IMG/VR virus record: IMGVR_UViG_3300049893_002755
Span: 1-47,267 of that record
DNA length: 47,267 nt
Strand: one strand, 5' to 3'
Source of the DNA: a virus
The notes below the pieces were generated by a model. It saw only the letters and a list, made by a program, of their open reading frames with translations, was not told the DNA's origin and did no database searches. Below, one piece after another: positions 13,073-20,946 of this stretch; position 1 is the stretch's first letter, and each line of letters starts with the position of its first letter. Made by a program: the position numbers and the translations under genes.

Positions 13073-13293
13073 GCACCTACACCCATCGTTTGTACCAGAT
13101 CCAAGATGACAGAACCGTAGTTCTTGGCTATGAACCGGTAGAAAGCGACATCCGATTCGGGGCGCACTATCGGCTCTGGCCATCTGACCGAGGCAACCCG
13201 TTCTATTTTGAGCCAGGGACCGGCATTGTTGCGAATCCATCGGCGTCGCCATTGTTTTACTTAACGGGTACTGTATTGGCGAGTGGAACATGA
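13069..13293 (+). CDS. Hypothetical protein, 74 aa
   Basis: ATG after CGGAGGGG, overlapping the previous stop. Likely beta-rich (YTHRLYQIQDDRTVVLGYEPV). No family recognised. Part of the overlapping chain. Confidence 0.6.
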   Translation: MSTYTHRLYQIQDDRTVVLGYEPVESDIRFGAHYRLWPSDRGNPFYFEPGTGIVANPSASPLFYLTGTVLASGT

Positions 13294-13571
13294 GCAAACA
13301 AGAGATTATCGAGGCATTAGTACAGATACGCAAAGGCATATTGACCTCTCCTGCACATGCAGGCCCAGACCTGAAAGCCATCATCAACGCCATTGAAGCC
13401 AACCTTGTCGATAAAACCGAGGTTGAACAACTGCAAGCCAACTACGATAGGGCAACGGAGGATCTGCAAAGACAGGTACTCGCCAAGAATGCCCTACAAC
13501 TACAAAACCAGCGCAACGAGGAGCTTGCAAGCGCGCTTCTCCATGCGCTCAATCTATCGGTGAACAAATGA
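13290..13571 (+). CDS. Hypothetical coiled-coil protein, 93 aa
   Basis: Helical throughout; residues about 45-85 (EVEQLQANYDRATEDLQRQV...) form a coiled coil. Overlaps both neighbours by 4 bases. Possibly a dimeric adaptor. No family recognised. Confidence 0.65.
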   Translation: MSKQEIIEALVQIRKGILTSPAHAGPDLKAIINAIEANLVDKTEVEQLQANYDRATEDLQRQVLAKNALQLQNQRNEELASALLHALNLSVNK

Positions 13572-13816
13572 AACCATTACTGAAAATCATGGATGCAAAG
13601 GACGGTTACCCCATCCGCATACCTCAAGAACTCGTGGAACGAGCGGCAAAACTCTTGCCTCTATGGCTTGCCAAGCATGGGTTTGCCGGTGGCCGTATTG
13701 GCTTAGCTAACCTGTTCAAACATGCAGTTATGTTGGGGTTAGATGCGTTGGAAGCAGAGCTTCTACCGAAGCAAATCCAAACACAAGCGCCGTGGCCGGG
13801 GGAGGAAGGAAAATGA
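13568..13816 (+). CDS. Hypothetical ribbon-helix-helix-like protein, 82 aa
   Basis: The strand YPIRIPQELVERAAKLL, followed by a helix with FKHAVMLGLDALEAEL, resembles an RHH DNA-binding fold with a long insert. It could be a regulator of the cluster, but no matching operator was found. ATGA coupling on both sides. Confidence 0.6.
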   Translation: MKPLLKIMDAKDGYPIRIPQELVERAAKLLPLWLAKHGFAGGRIGLANLFKHAVMLGLDALEAELLPKQIQTQAPWPGEEGK

Positions 13817-14142
13817 ACCCCCACGCATGGTTATTTATTCAACAACAGATCCCTATCCTCCAAGGCTACCAACCCCCATCCAAGATCGAGACATTGCACA
13901 ACGATACATTCGACATCTACCAGCTTGAATGGAAGCTCAATAACCATGGTTATATCAATATAGACCTGCGCATTTGCCACCCAGACGATGGTGCGCCGCC
14001 CGTGGTGACCTTCACCGGAACATGTGAACCGGTGAGTGAAACGATCTTCCGCAAGGTAGAACTAACTCAACATGCAGAGACGATAGCTAAAGCCATGAAC
14101 ATCCCGGAGTTCTGGATGTTCATGGCAGAGTATAAAACATGA
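13813..14142 (+). CDS. Hypothetical protein, 109 aa
   Basis: Starts at MNPHAWLFIQQQIP after GGAGGAAGG. A mixed alpha/beta pattern (YQLEWKLNNHGYINIDLRIC) with a C-terminal helix (AETIAKAMNIPEFWMFM). It shares the general layout of short query strand plus FxEFW-type end with 15231, hinting at related folds. Function unknown. Confidence 0.65.
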   Translation: MNPHAWLFIQQQIPILQGYQPPSKIETLHNDTFDIYQLEWKLNNHGYINIDLRICHPDDGAPPVVTFTGTCEPVSETIFRKVELTQHAETIAKAMNIPEFWMFMAEYKT

Positions 14143-14330
14143 AACTCGCATATATCATCATCAAACGCCCACTATACAAGGGAATCGAAAACCATTTTAT
14201 CAATGCTGCCCACGCTGCGAGGTCAAAAACAGGCTACAAGCTGACCTTTACCTATAGCCGTGACGTTGGGGTTGCGACCCTCAACAAACCGCCGGTGAAC
14301 ACCATCGGCAAACAAGGGAGGTTATTTTGA
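14139..14330 (+). CDS. Hypothetical small protein ending in QGRLF, 63 aa
   Basis: Basic alpha/beta protein (YKLTFTYSRDVGVATL). The last residues GKQGRLF are encoded by codons that also form the GGGAGG ribosome site and overlapping TTGA start of the next gene, as at 3027-3041. The tail fits a QxxLF sliding-clamp-type peptide. Function unknown. Confidence 0.65.
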   Translation: MKLAYIIIKRPLYKGIENHFINAAHAARSKTGYKLTFTYSRDVGVATLNKPPVNTIGKQGRLF

Positions 14331-14779
14331 ACTGGGAAAGAAGAGACAAAGAAACGCTTATACTGTGGTTCAATACACACATTATAGCAACTGTAAACGA
14401 TCAAGGCGATGTTTTCAGGTTTGTTTATACCCCTAATGATCCGAGAGAACCCCTCAACTCAATCACGATTGAACGGGCTTGCGATGCCGGGGATTTCATA
14501 GAAGCTCTTAGAAGCGTTAGTATTGAATTGCCATACCCGCCAGCCATGCCTTTTTTGGACGATGCACCTGAACTTTTTGACCCCCACATAGAGATAAACC
14601 AGGGGCAAACGAACCCACGGGAATATACCTTTAATTGCTGGCAAAATCGAAACGTGCTCTTGCGCGTATCTGGAGAAAAAGACCATATGCGGTTATTTCT
14701 CGGTTTATTGACGTTCTTCCATGTTTCTTTCCCGCCAAACATCCAAGTTCCACAGAGCAAACAAAGGAGGTTGTTTTGA
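14327..14779 (+). CDS. Hypothetical protein ending in QRRLF, 150 aa
   Basis: TTG start at 14327, preceded by GGGAGG inside the upstream gene. It contains LILWFNTHIIATVNDQGDVF and ERACDAGDFIEALRSV, a beta-alpha pattern similar in kind to 13813 and 15231. It ends KQRRLF over an AGGAGG ribosome site for the next gene. Function unknown. Confidence 0.68.
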   Translation: MNWERRDKETLILWFNTHIIATVNDQGDVFRFVYTPNDPREPLNSITIERACDAGDFIEALRSVSIELPYPPAMPFLDDAPELFDPHIEINQGQTNPREYTFNCWQNRNVLLRVSGEKDHMRLFLGLLTFFHVSFPPNIQVPQSKQRRLF

Positions 14780-15234
14780 GTTCAGTTACCGTACAGCAGG
14801 GTCTTGATAGGCTGATTGGCCGGATTCACGAGCTTGAACAAACCCTATTCGGTAAGTTCACGAAATCCGATCACCTCTCGAAAGAGGTTGCAGATGTGCT
14901 AAAACCTGAAGAAATCGCTTTCTACCATTATTCTATCGGTAGCAGTGACAAATTCAGCATCATCGTAAGGCCACTGATTGCGCGTATCGGGGAAGCGAAG
15001 ATTGATAAAGCAGAGCTTGAACAAACGTTATTGAATGAGCAGGGAAAGGGGGAACCACCATCACCCGATTGGGAGTGGGCTGGCGCTTATTGGAGCCACA
15101 AGCACAGGAATATCATTGTATCGCTCTATAGACAAGGCGATGTTGTTTCCTGGGAAACCATTATAAACGGCGTAGCTATTGATGATTTATCTGATACGGC
15201 CCGCGCCGCCATGCGGGCAGCGGAGGGAAAATGA
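14776..15234 (+). CDS. Hypothetical protein, 152 aa
   Basis: TTG start at 14776 overlapping the previous stop, with AGGAGG upstream. N-terminal coiled coil (VQQGLDRLIGRIHELEQTLFGK), a middle YHYSIGSSDKFSIIVRP, then a beta segment (SHKHRNIIVSLYRQGDVVSWET). Part of the cluster; unknown function. Confidence 0.65.
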   Translation: MSSVTVQQGLDRLIGRIHELEQTLFGKFTKSDHLSKEVADVLKPEEIAFYHYSIGSSDKFSIIVRPLIARIGEAKIDKAELEQTLLNEQGKGEPPSPDWEWAGAYWSHKHRNIIVSLYRQGDVVSWETIINGVAIDDLSDTARAAMRAAEGK

Positions 15235-15734
15235 CATCTATCCCCATAAATATGAACCTGCCTCGTCCATTGGGGGCGCTTATCAGCCGTATAGCAGACG
15301 TATGTATTCCTCCCGCCAAGATCGAGGTGAACATTTCAGACAGTGTGATCGTACTCTGGTGGTCATGGCATCCGCTGGGAGATGATGGGTACACCCTCTA
15401 TATCCGTTGCTTCAAACGCAGCTATATAGTGTATTATGCCATATACCATGTAGATCCCAACAAAAGGACGCCGGACCATTGGAGGCAAGAGGTTACCATA
15501 GACAACCTGTGGAAAGCGCTGGACCTGTTCCCAGAGTTTTGGGCTGCAATCCGGCGCAATCCGACCGAATACCGGTCGATCCCCGGATCGGCTGAACATT
15601 TGAACCCGGATGAAAAGGCCATCTTTGACGCCCTTTGTGGGGGCATGTCGGCATTGGACCGGGATTATGCCCTTGCGTTGTTTCGGAAACTGTTAGAGGC
15701 GAGGGTCGCGATGCAAGCACTGGAGGAGGAATAA
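15231..15734 (+). CDS. Hypothetical protein, 167 aa
   Basis: ATGA overlap upstream. It contains KIEVNISDSVIVLWWSWHP, KRSYIVYYAIYHV and a helix ending FPEFWAAIRRNP, then a C-terminal helical region (DRDYALALFRKLLEARVAM). It looks like a larger relative in layout of 13813 and 14327. Stop TAA overlaps the next ATG. Confidence 0.65.
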   Translation: MTSIPINMNLPRPLGALISRIADVCIPPAKIEVNISDSVIVLWWSWHPLGDDGYTLYIRCFKRSYIVYYAIYHVDPNKRTPDHWRQEVTIDNLWKALDLFPEFWAAIRRNPTEYRSIPGSAEHLNPDEKAIFDALCGGMSALDRDYALALFRKLLEARVAMQALEEE

Positions 15735-15928
15735 TGCCTATTTTCAGCCATTCCGCTATGCCTCAACCCTTAGCAGGCTTGTACCAGCAAGTTTTACAGG
15801 GTTGGACCAATCATCTCTATGCACTCGCAAAAGAGTTGTACAACCTACAAGAAAAGGATTGTAAGCGTTACTTTGATGGAAGGTGCAAAATCCAGAAAGG
15901 TGGGAACAAAGAAGGAAATACGTGGTGA
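15734..15928 (+). CDS. Hypothetical small protein, 64 aa
   Basis: TAATG overlap with the previous gene and a strong GGAGGA site. Helical N-terminus, then a basic, cysteine-containing end (CKRYFDGRCKIQKGG). It may bind nucleic acid; no family recognised. Confidence 0.6.
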   Translation: MPIFSHSAMPQPLAGLYQQVLQGWTNHLYALAKELYNLQEKDCKRYFDGRCKIQKGGNKEGNTW

Positions 15929-15931
15929 AAT

Positions 15932-15976
15932 CATGAATGCCGAACAAGCACCAATTAAATGGAAGACGATTTATTA
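15932..15976 (+). other. 14-codon mini-ORF, possible broken gene start
   Basis: ATG 15932 opens MNAEQAPIKWKTIY then stop. It ends just before the possible starts of the next gene in another frame. It could be the frameshifted N-terminus of that gene, a translational leader, or chance. No good ribosome site. Confidence 0.3.
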
Positions 15977-15991
15977 GAAATGGAGGGATGG

Positions 15992-16234
15992 ATGCGACAA
16001 AAATGGAATCACGATGGGCAAAAAAAAGCCGTCTTATGGCTGTCTCCGGTACTGCACATCGATGTTTTGGGGCCTCCGCACTCAATTTATGGCTATGTTG
16101 TTTTTGCATATTTACACTACCGAGGAAAAAAGCATACCGTCTTTGAGTTTAATGGCCCAAAAACCATGGAAGACGCAAAGAAACAAGCATGTCAGATGAT
16201 GTTGGATTTTATTCTTTCAGTCGTAAACGCATAG
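15992..16234 (+). CDS. Hypothetical protein, 80 aa
   Basis: The start at MRQKWNHDG is chosen for its GGAGG site five bases upstream; longer starts at 15959 or 15980 lack one. A beta-rich core (KAVLWLSPVLHIDV, YGYVVFAYLHYRGKKHTVFEF) is followed by a helix. It may have lost its first residues (see the mini-ORF at 15932). Confidence 0.6.
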   Translation: MRQKWNHDGQKKAVLWLSPVLHIDVLGPPHSIYGYVVFAYLHYRGKKHTVFEFNGPKTMEDAKKQACQMMLDFILSVVNA

Positions 16235-16242
16235 GGTGACTA

Positions 16243-16992
16243 ATGACGCTTGCTCAACTATTCCCCAACCTGAAACCACGTTACGCACCCGTACCCGAAG
16301 CCATTGATTTACGTTGTTGCAACGTGGAAGATTTGCTGAACGAGGTACGGGGGGCAAGGTTGGTCATTGCAGATCCGCCGGGGCAGTATGCGAACAATCC
16401 GGGCGGAGCCAACCCCGAAGAAAACGGCATCTACCATGGTTTACCGGATTCCGATATCGTTTCCCACTTGGACCGCAGCTACGATTGTGCTGCGCAAAAT
16501 AGCAGGTTGGCCGTCTGGTACACATGGCCGAAAGAGGCAGAATGGGCCGATGCAAGCTTGGTTTACGGTGGGTATAAGTCCGCTTCCCAATGGGCAGGCC
16601 CGAGGTGGGGAAGTGTGAAAAGTGGCGGCGCGTGGCTAAAAACAGGCATGGTCAGCGTTGGCTACCATTGGAGAGGGCAAACGGAACCGGTTGCTTTGTT
16701 CACCAAGGGCGCAACCGGCAGATGCAACGAGGTTGTGCTGAACGGATACTCCTCGGTACCCGATGAACACAGCTTCAAGCCCGTTGAATGGATGCGCGGT
16801 TGGATACGTGCATGGACAGAACCAGGGGATCTGATATTTGACCCATACGCCGGCCTTGGCTCCGTCGCTATCTCCGTAGCCATGGAAAACCAGGCAAATC
16901 CTGACAAACTACCGCGCCGGTACATCGGTGCGGAGATTGACCCCGAACGCCATCGTAAAGCGTTGGTGAAGATAAACGAGGTGCTACAATGA
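16243..16992 (+). CDS. DNA amino-methyltransferase, 249 aa
   Basis: Motif IV appears as ADPPGQY (about residues 43-49) and motif I as FDPYAGLGSVAI near the C-terminus (about 202-213), again the permuted beta-type order. The central LAVWYTWPKEAEW region and GWIRAWTEPGD are typical of phage N4/N6 methyltransferases. It is a different lineage from 3038-3916. It lies inside the small-gene cluster with an overlap to the next gene (TACAATGAC), so it is probably expressed early to modify phage DNA. Confidence 0.85.
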   Translation: MTLAQLFPNLKPRYAPVPEAIDLRCCNVEDLLNEVRGARLVIADPPGQYANNPGGANPEENGIYHGLPDSDIVSHLDRSYDCAAQNSRLAVWYTWPKEAEWADASLVYGGYKSASQWAGPRWGSVKSGGAWLKTGMVSVGYHWRGQTEPVALFTKGATGRCNEVVLNGYSSVPDEHSFKPVEWMRGWIRAWTEPGDLIFDPYAGLGSVAISVAMENQANPDKLPRRYIGAEIDPERHRKALVKINEVLQ

Positions 16993-17396
16993 CAAGAAAC
17001 GAATTCAATGCTCTTTTCAAATTATACCTGATTGCAATGGCGGATTTATCATTATTGACACAGGATAGGCACGATACGATAGATTGCATCATCAAAAACG
17101 AGAATATTTTGCATTGTCGTTTACCGACACCATGGGGTCAAGACAGAATCATGCTTGAAAGGTACATCCAAAGCCTAAAAAACCATTTATCTAAACTAAT
17201 CACAGAGATAGCGGATAAACAAACCCGTATATCTTCCATGAAAAGAACACTGTTCGAGTTTGCATTTTCCGAGCAGGGGAAAATGGAAGATATAAACACA
17301 CTAAATAATTATTTTTGCGAAGATGGCTCGATAATGAGGATTGATCCACTTAGGCCGCTCGATTCACCAAAGCAAGTAATAAACGAGGTGCTATAA
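16989..17396 (+). CDS. Hypothetical protein, 135 aa
   Basis: Largely helical, with YIQSLKNHLSKLITEIADKQTRI (about 57-79) likely a coiled coil. No motif recognised. It overlaps the methyltransferase stop by 4 bases. Confidence 0.65.
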   Translation: MTRNEFNALFKLYLIAMADLSLLTQDRHDTIDCIIKNENILHCRLPTPWGQDRIMLERYIQSLKNHLSKLITEIADKQTRISSMKRTLFEFAFSEQGKMEDINTLNNYFCEDGSIMRIDPLRPLDSPKQVINEVL

Positions 17397-17415
17397 TGAA
17401 AACCATGGAGGGATC

Positions 17416-17775
17416 ATGAAAACCATGGACGACGTTGTTCGGGAAATGTTGGCAGACATGAACAGACCATACCACACGGGAACATACCAACATAGGATCG
17501 AATACCCACTATCCGCAGATGATTTTATGAGGTTACAACCTAAACAACGCCTTGAATACTGGAAAGGACTCGTCAAAGGCGCACGAATGCTAACCCTATG
17601 CAACGTGAGAGACGCGTGCGCCGAAAGCGTTCGTTCTATCCGCCGAAATCTAAATGATAGGATGGAGTTTGAGCTTCCCGGCGTTGAAGATATTTTGTTG
17701 GGTGAGAATAGCATTTATGCGCTTAGAACCATGTATATCAACCTGTGTAAAGATTTCATCGGAGTACAACAATGA
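17416..17775 (+). CDS. Hypothetical protein, 119 aa
   Basis: ATG follows GGAGGG. A 14-bp repeat (ATGAAAACCATGGA) occurs at 17395 and 17416, so an initiation site was duplicated; the first copy reads only seven codons. The product is helical with a DDFMRLQPKQRLEYW segment. No family recognised. Confidence 0.65.
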   Translation: MKTMDDVVREMLADMNRPYHTGTYQHRIEYPLSADDFMRLQPKQRLEYWKGLVKGARMLTLCNVRDACAESVRSIRRNLNDRMEFELPGVEDILLGENSIYALRTMYINLCKDFIGVQQ

Positions 17776-17957
17776 CTTTACAGCAAGCCGCCGACTACCT
17801 GAACGTTCAGCGCGATTACGTATTGATGCTGATAGAACAAGGTGTTTTACCATGTTTCATCGATGAAGAGGCATTGAAGGCGTACAAAGCCGAAGATGAT
17901 GCAGAACGCAAATTGATAGCAGACGAGCTAACACAGATGGGGCAAGAACTACGATGA
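17772..17957 (+). CDS. Excisionase-like HTH protein, 61 aa
   Basis: TLQQAADYLNVQRDYVLMLIEQGVLP is a winged-helix MerR/HTH_17 motif as in excisionases and small antitoxin-like proteins. Without an integrase in the window, a regulatory role fits better than excision. Overlaps both neighbours by 4 bases. Confidence 0.75.
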   Translation: MTLQQAADYLNVQRDYVLMLIEQGVLPCFIDEEALKAYKAEDDAERKLIADELTQMGQELR

Positions 17958-18169
17958 AAACCAAATACACCGCTAACTACCTGCATAATCAGGTAACCTA
18001 CCGCAAAGACTACGTAACCGATAACATTGTTTCAGCCGCGTTGAACCTTGCTGCCGACCTGCGCAGTCAAGATATCAACGTTCAAGGCGAGGTTATCGTT
18101 ACATGGGTAGAGGGTTCTGCGATTGTTAGCGTTCAAGGTGAGATAACGAAGGTTGGGAGGTTGAAATGA
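17954..18169 (+). CDS. Hypothetical protein, 71 aa
   Basis: A helix (VSAALNLAADLRSQ) is followed by strands VQGEVIVTWVEG and AIVSVQGEITKV, a compact alpha/beta fold. No family recognised. Coupled to both neighbours. Confidence 0.6.
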   Translation: MKTKYTANYLHNQVTYRKDYVTDNIVSAALNLAADLRSQDINVQGEVIVTWVEGSAIVSVQGEITKVGRLK

Positions 18170-18441
18170 GTGATAAACACAGTGTAACCATGCATATTTA
18201 TGTAGTCGATGTTTCGGGTGTCAGCGAAGATGCAATTCAAGGGACGATACGTGAGCTTGAAATGACGTTTTGTTGTGAGATGCTCAAGAAAGAGGTCGAT
18301 CCCAACTCATGCGATGGCTTCGCCCAAAACGAAGATGGTACATGGACAATCTGGTTTGAGGGGATGGATGTTTATCCTGGTGTACGTTTTTGCCCCTTCT
18401 GTGGAGCGAAACTTGATACACCCTTGCCAACCCCTGAATAA
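18166..18441 (+). CDS. Small zinc-ribbon-like protein, 91 aa
   Basis: A C-terminal CPFCGAKL (about residues 76-83) plus upstream cysteines (FCCEM) suggest zinc binding. The N-terminal HIYVVDVSGVSEDAIQ looks alpha/beta. Last gene of the cluster, ending 27 bases before the terminase gene. Confidence 0.65.
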   Translation: MSDKHSVTMHIYVVDVSGVSEDAIQGTIRELEMTFCCEMLKKEVDPNSCDGFAQNEDGTWTIWFEGMDVYPGVRFCPFCGAKLDTPLPTPE

Positions 18442-18452
18442 GCGTATATGCT
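18424..18452 (+). promoter_or_regulatory. Candidate late promoter before the terminase genes
   Basis: TTGCCA (18424-18429), 17 bp, TATGCT (18447-18452), lacking the early dyad. It overlaps the end of the zinc-ribbon gene and could start late transcription near 18459, just before TerS. Confidence 0.5.
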
Positions 18453-18467
18453 AAGAATGGGTGATTG

Positions 18468-18950
18468 ATGGCGGGTAAAGAGCGAGACGAAGAAAAGGAG
18501 CTTACAAGTCAGCAGATCCATGCTCTTACCATGTATCTTGGTGGTACAGCTATACAGGATATCAGTGAAGGCTTAGGGGTTGACCGTAAAACCCTTGTAC
18601 AATGGACCAAAACGCCCGAATGGAAAGCAGAATGCGAAAGGCGTCGTCAAGAGGTGCTTGAACATACGCGGGAATTGACGAAGAACGCCGGGCATGTCGC
18701 GCTTACGAAACTTATGGAGCTTGCACAAGGCATTGGCAATCCCGTACTCGATCCACAGGGCAATATCGTAAAAGATAGGCATGGAAAGCCGCTAAGAGAG
18801 CGGGTAGGCTACAAGATTCAGGTAAACGCTGCTATCGGCCTGGCGAAGGTGTTAGAGCCGAAGGAAGAAAAGCAGGTTGAACGAAAAGACTTGCGTACCT
18901 TGACCGATGAGCAGCTTGAGGCTGAAATTGAGCGGTTGAAACGTGTCTAA
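18468..18950 (+). CDS. Terminase small subunit (TerS)
   Basis: 160 aa. HTH at TAIQDISEGLGVDRKTLVQWTKTPEW (about residues 25-50), a helical oligomerisation region (NAGHVALTKLMELAQG, NAAIGLAKVLEP) and an acidic/basic C-terminal helix (LTDEQLEAEIERLKRV) likely contacting TerL. ATG 18468 follows GGGTG; a TTG one codon earlier is possible. It recognises phage DNA for packaging. Overlaps TerL by 8 bases. Confidence 0.88.
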   Translation: MAGKERDEEKELTSQQIHALTMYLGGTAIQDISEGLGVDRKTLVQWTKTPEWKAECERRRQEVLEHTRELTKNAGHVALTKLMELAQGIGNPVLDPQGNIVKDRHGKPLRERVGYKIQVNAAIGLAKVLEPKEEKQVERKDLRTLTDEQLEAEIERLKRV

Positions 18951-20442
18951 GCAAGAGCTATTCGATGCCTTGAAAGAAAGACAGATTCGACGTGCGCTTA
19001 CCTCGATGCGTGCTTTCGTTTCTGTCGTTTGGAACGAGGTGGAACCGGGAAGGCCCCTGCTATGGGGCAAGCACTGTGACGCGATTTGTACGTTTCTACA
19101 TCGGTTTATGGATGCTCCGCAAGGTACGACCGGCGTTATCTGTGTGCCACCACGGCACATGAAAAGCTACCTTGTCAACGTGTTTTTTCCTGCGTTCCTA
19201 TGGTTACGCAACCCAGGGGCACAGTTTTTGAGCATCACCAATTCTGATACCCTCGGAGGTCGGGATAGCCTGCGTATGCGGCAGGTCATCCAGTCAGAAC
19301 CCTACAAAGAGCTTGTAGAACGCGCACATATGGCATTTCAGATCCCTACTTTCGGACTATCGAAGGAGATGGCGAGTAGGGAAAACTTTCAGAATACCCA
19401 GCATGGAAGCCGTCAATGTCTATCCGTTGGTGCGCGCATTACTGGCCAGGGTTGTGACTACATGCTGATTGACGACCCATACGACGCAAAAGAGGCCGTT
19501 CAAGGCTCGGTTGACTCCATAGCCGAGCGTATGCGCGATGTGGTGTCGATCCACGATATCGCGTGGTCATCCAGGTTCAACGCCGGAGGCCCAAAGAAAA
19601 AGCTCGTCATTATGCAACGGCTTCATGACCTGGACATTGCTGCGGAGCTGATAAAGCGAGGTGCAAACAGCCTTGTATTGCCTATGCACTTCGATCCAAG
19701 AAGGGCCGATCCGTTGGATTGGCGCATAGAACAAGGTGAATTGCTGTCTACTCCAGATTGGCACCCCATCCCGGTTGAACATTGGGTCAACGCATTAGGT
19801 GATCAGGCCGGTGCTCAACTTGAGCAGGCACCGGTGCCTGCGAGCGGGGGCATCTTCAACGCCGTTTACTGGACGTGGCAGGATCGAACGGCATTCCCCG
19901 CCAGCTACGATAGGGAGGGCGCAGGCTGGGATCTGGCCTTCGGAAAGAACGAGAATGGAGCCTTCCACGCTGGTGTATTCGGAGGCTTGCATAAGGGCAT
20001 TCTGTATCTTCAGGGCGTTGTCAGGGGGCGCATGGATACACCCGAACTGATGGCCCAAATGACAGCCGCTCGTTCCAGATGGCCCAGGGCCTACGGGTGG
20101 TGGATGGAAAATCGGGCATCCGCCAAAGCTGTTTACGAGCTGCTTCGCTCCAAAATACCAGGCATTGTACTGGTAGAACCGAAGGGAGACAAAGAAACCC
20201 GCGCGCGTGCGTGGCAACCCTACGTAAGGTCGTCAAACATCGTTTTGCCTTGTCGATGCGGCAATTCCGAGTTTCACCACCACGCCGACCTGCACAGTCT
20301 ACCCGGCGAAGATTGGGCGTGTGAGCTGGTACGTGAACACGCGAGCTTTCCCAAGGGCGCGATCAAAGATCAGGTAGATGCAATGGGGTATTTAGCGATT
20401 GAGATGCTTGGTAGGAAACCGCCATCCGCTACGACGGCTTAG
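18943..20442 (+). CDS. Terminase large subunit (TerL)
   Basis: 499 aa from a GTG start inside TerS. The N-terminal ATPase has Walker A VPPRHMKSYL (about residues 66-75) and Walker B MLIDDPYD (about 173-180). The C-terminal RNase H-like nuclease has GWDLAFGKN (about 328-336), with further acidic residues in MENRASAKAVYELL and DQVDAMGYLA. It drives DNA packaging and cuts concatemers. The adjacent portal and TerS complete the motor. Confidence 0.95.
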   Translation: MSKQELFDALKERQIRRALTSMRAFVSVVWNEVEPGRPLLWGKHCDAICTFLHRFMDAPQGTTGVICVPPRHMKSYLVNVFFPAFLWLRNPGAQFLSITNSDTLGGRDSLRMRQVIQSEPYKELVERAHMAFQIPTFGLSKEMASRENFQNTQHGSRQCLSVGARITGQGCDYMLIDDPYDAKEAVQGSVDSIAERMRDVVSIHDIAWSSRFNAGGPKKKLVIMQRLHDLDIAAELIKRGANSLVLPMHFDPRRADPLDWRIEQGELLSTPDWHPIPVEHWVNALGDQAGAQLEQAPVPASGGIFNAVYWTWQDRTAFPASYDREGAGWDLAFGKNENGAFHAGVFGGLHKGILYLQGVVRGRMDTPELMAQMTAARSRWPRAYGWWMENRASAKAVYELLRSKIPGIVLVEPKGDKETRARAWQPYVRSSNIVLPCRCGNSEFHHHADLHSLPGEDWACELVREHASFPKGAIKDQVDAMGYLAIEMLGRKPPSATTA

Positions 20443-20561
20443 CCTTCCTTGGGGTATTTGGGGGCAGTGGAGGAGGCGCATACTTGCTTTTCCCTCCGTC
20501 GGTCCCGTGCAGATTGGTCGATCTTGGCGTTGGCATGAGGATAAGGATCAAAGCAAGCATT
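20443..20561. other. Intergenic gap after TerL
   Basis: About 120 bases between TerL and the convergent minus gene at 20562. It contains a G-rich stretch and no clear hairpin terminator. I see no gene here. Confidence 0.5.
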
Positions 20562-20786
20562 TTACACCGTGGGCATAAGGTAATCTTTCAAAATGCTCAT
20601 GACGGTTGAAAAATCCTCATGTACATCCTTGCCTATTTCGTTTCCTGTCTCGTCATAATAGGTACAACATGATTCAGATTTCGTTTCAACCGTGATAACC
20701 TTGCTAACAACCAGCTTTTCTATAGAGTATTTGACGCTGGCTTGGGATTCCGATTGAACCCTGTAGACCTCTTGACCGAGTTTCAT
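20562..20786 (-). CDS. Hypothetical protein, 74 aa, partner of an RHH gene
   Basis: Minus strand inside the plus-strand late operon, overlapping the upstream RHH gene by ATGA. Beta-rich N-terminus (EVYRVQSESQASVKYSIEKLVV), then ESCCTYYDETGNEIG, resembling small phage YD-type beta proteins. With the RHH gene it forms a self-contained moron. A toxin role is possible but has no sequence support. Confidence 0.65.
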   Translation of the reverse strand: MKLGQEVYRVQSESQASVKYSIEKLVVSKVITVETKSESCCTYYDETGNEIGKDVHEDFSTVMSILKDYLMPTV

Positions 20787-20932
20787 TTGTCGCTCCTATC
20801 GTTTTTCAGCCCTAACCGAATCAAGCGGCGAGTTTCGGCAGAGAGATTGGTTTCCCTTTTTGATGCTTTTGCCTGTATTGCTACAAGCATACTATGGTCT
20901 AACCTGACTTTTACGGTGTTGTCTTTCGCCAT
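20783..20932 (-). CDS. Ribbon-helix-helix (Arc/CopG-like) protein, 49 aa
   Basis: The start at MAKDNTVKVRL follows CAGGAG with an 8-base spacer. Strand TVKVRLDHSMLVAIQ, then helix KRETNLSAETRRLIRLGL, is an RHH fold. It is opposite in direction to the late genes around it. A 17-bp palindrome at 20947-20963 just upstream is its likely operator. Confidence 0.78.
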   Translation of the reverse strand: MAKDNTVKVRLDHSMLVAIQAKASKRETNLSAETRRLIRLGLKNDRSDK

Positions 20933-20946
20933 ACGAATAATCTCCT

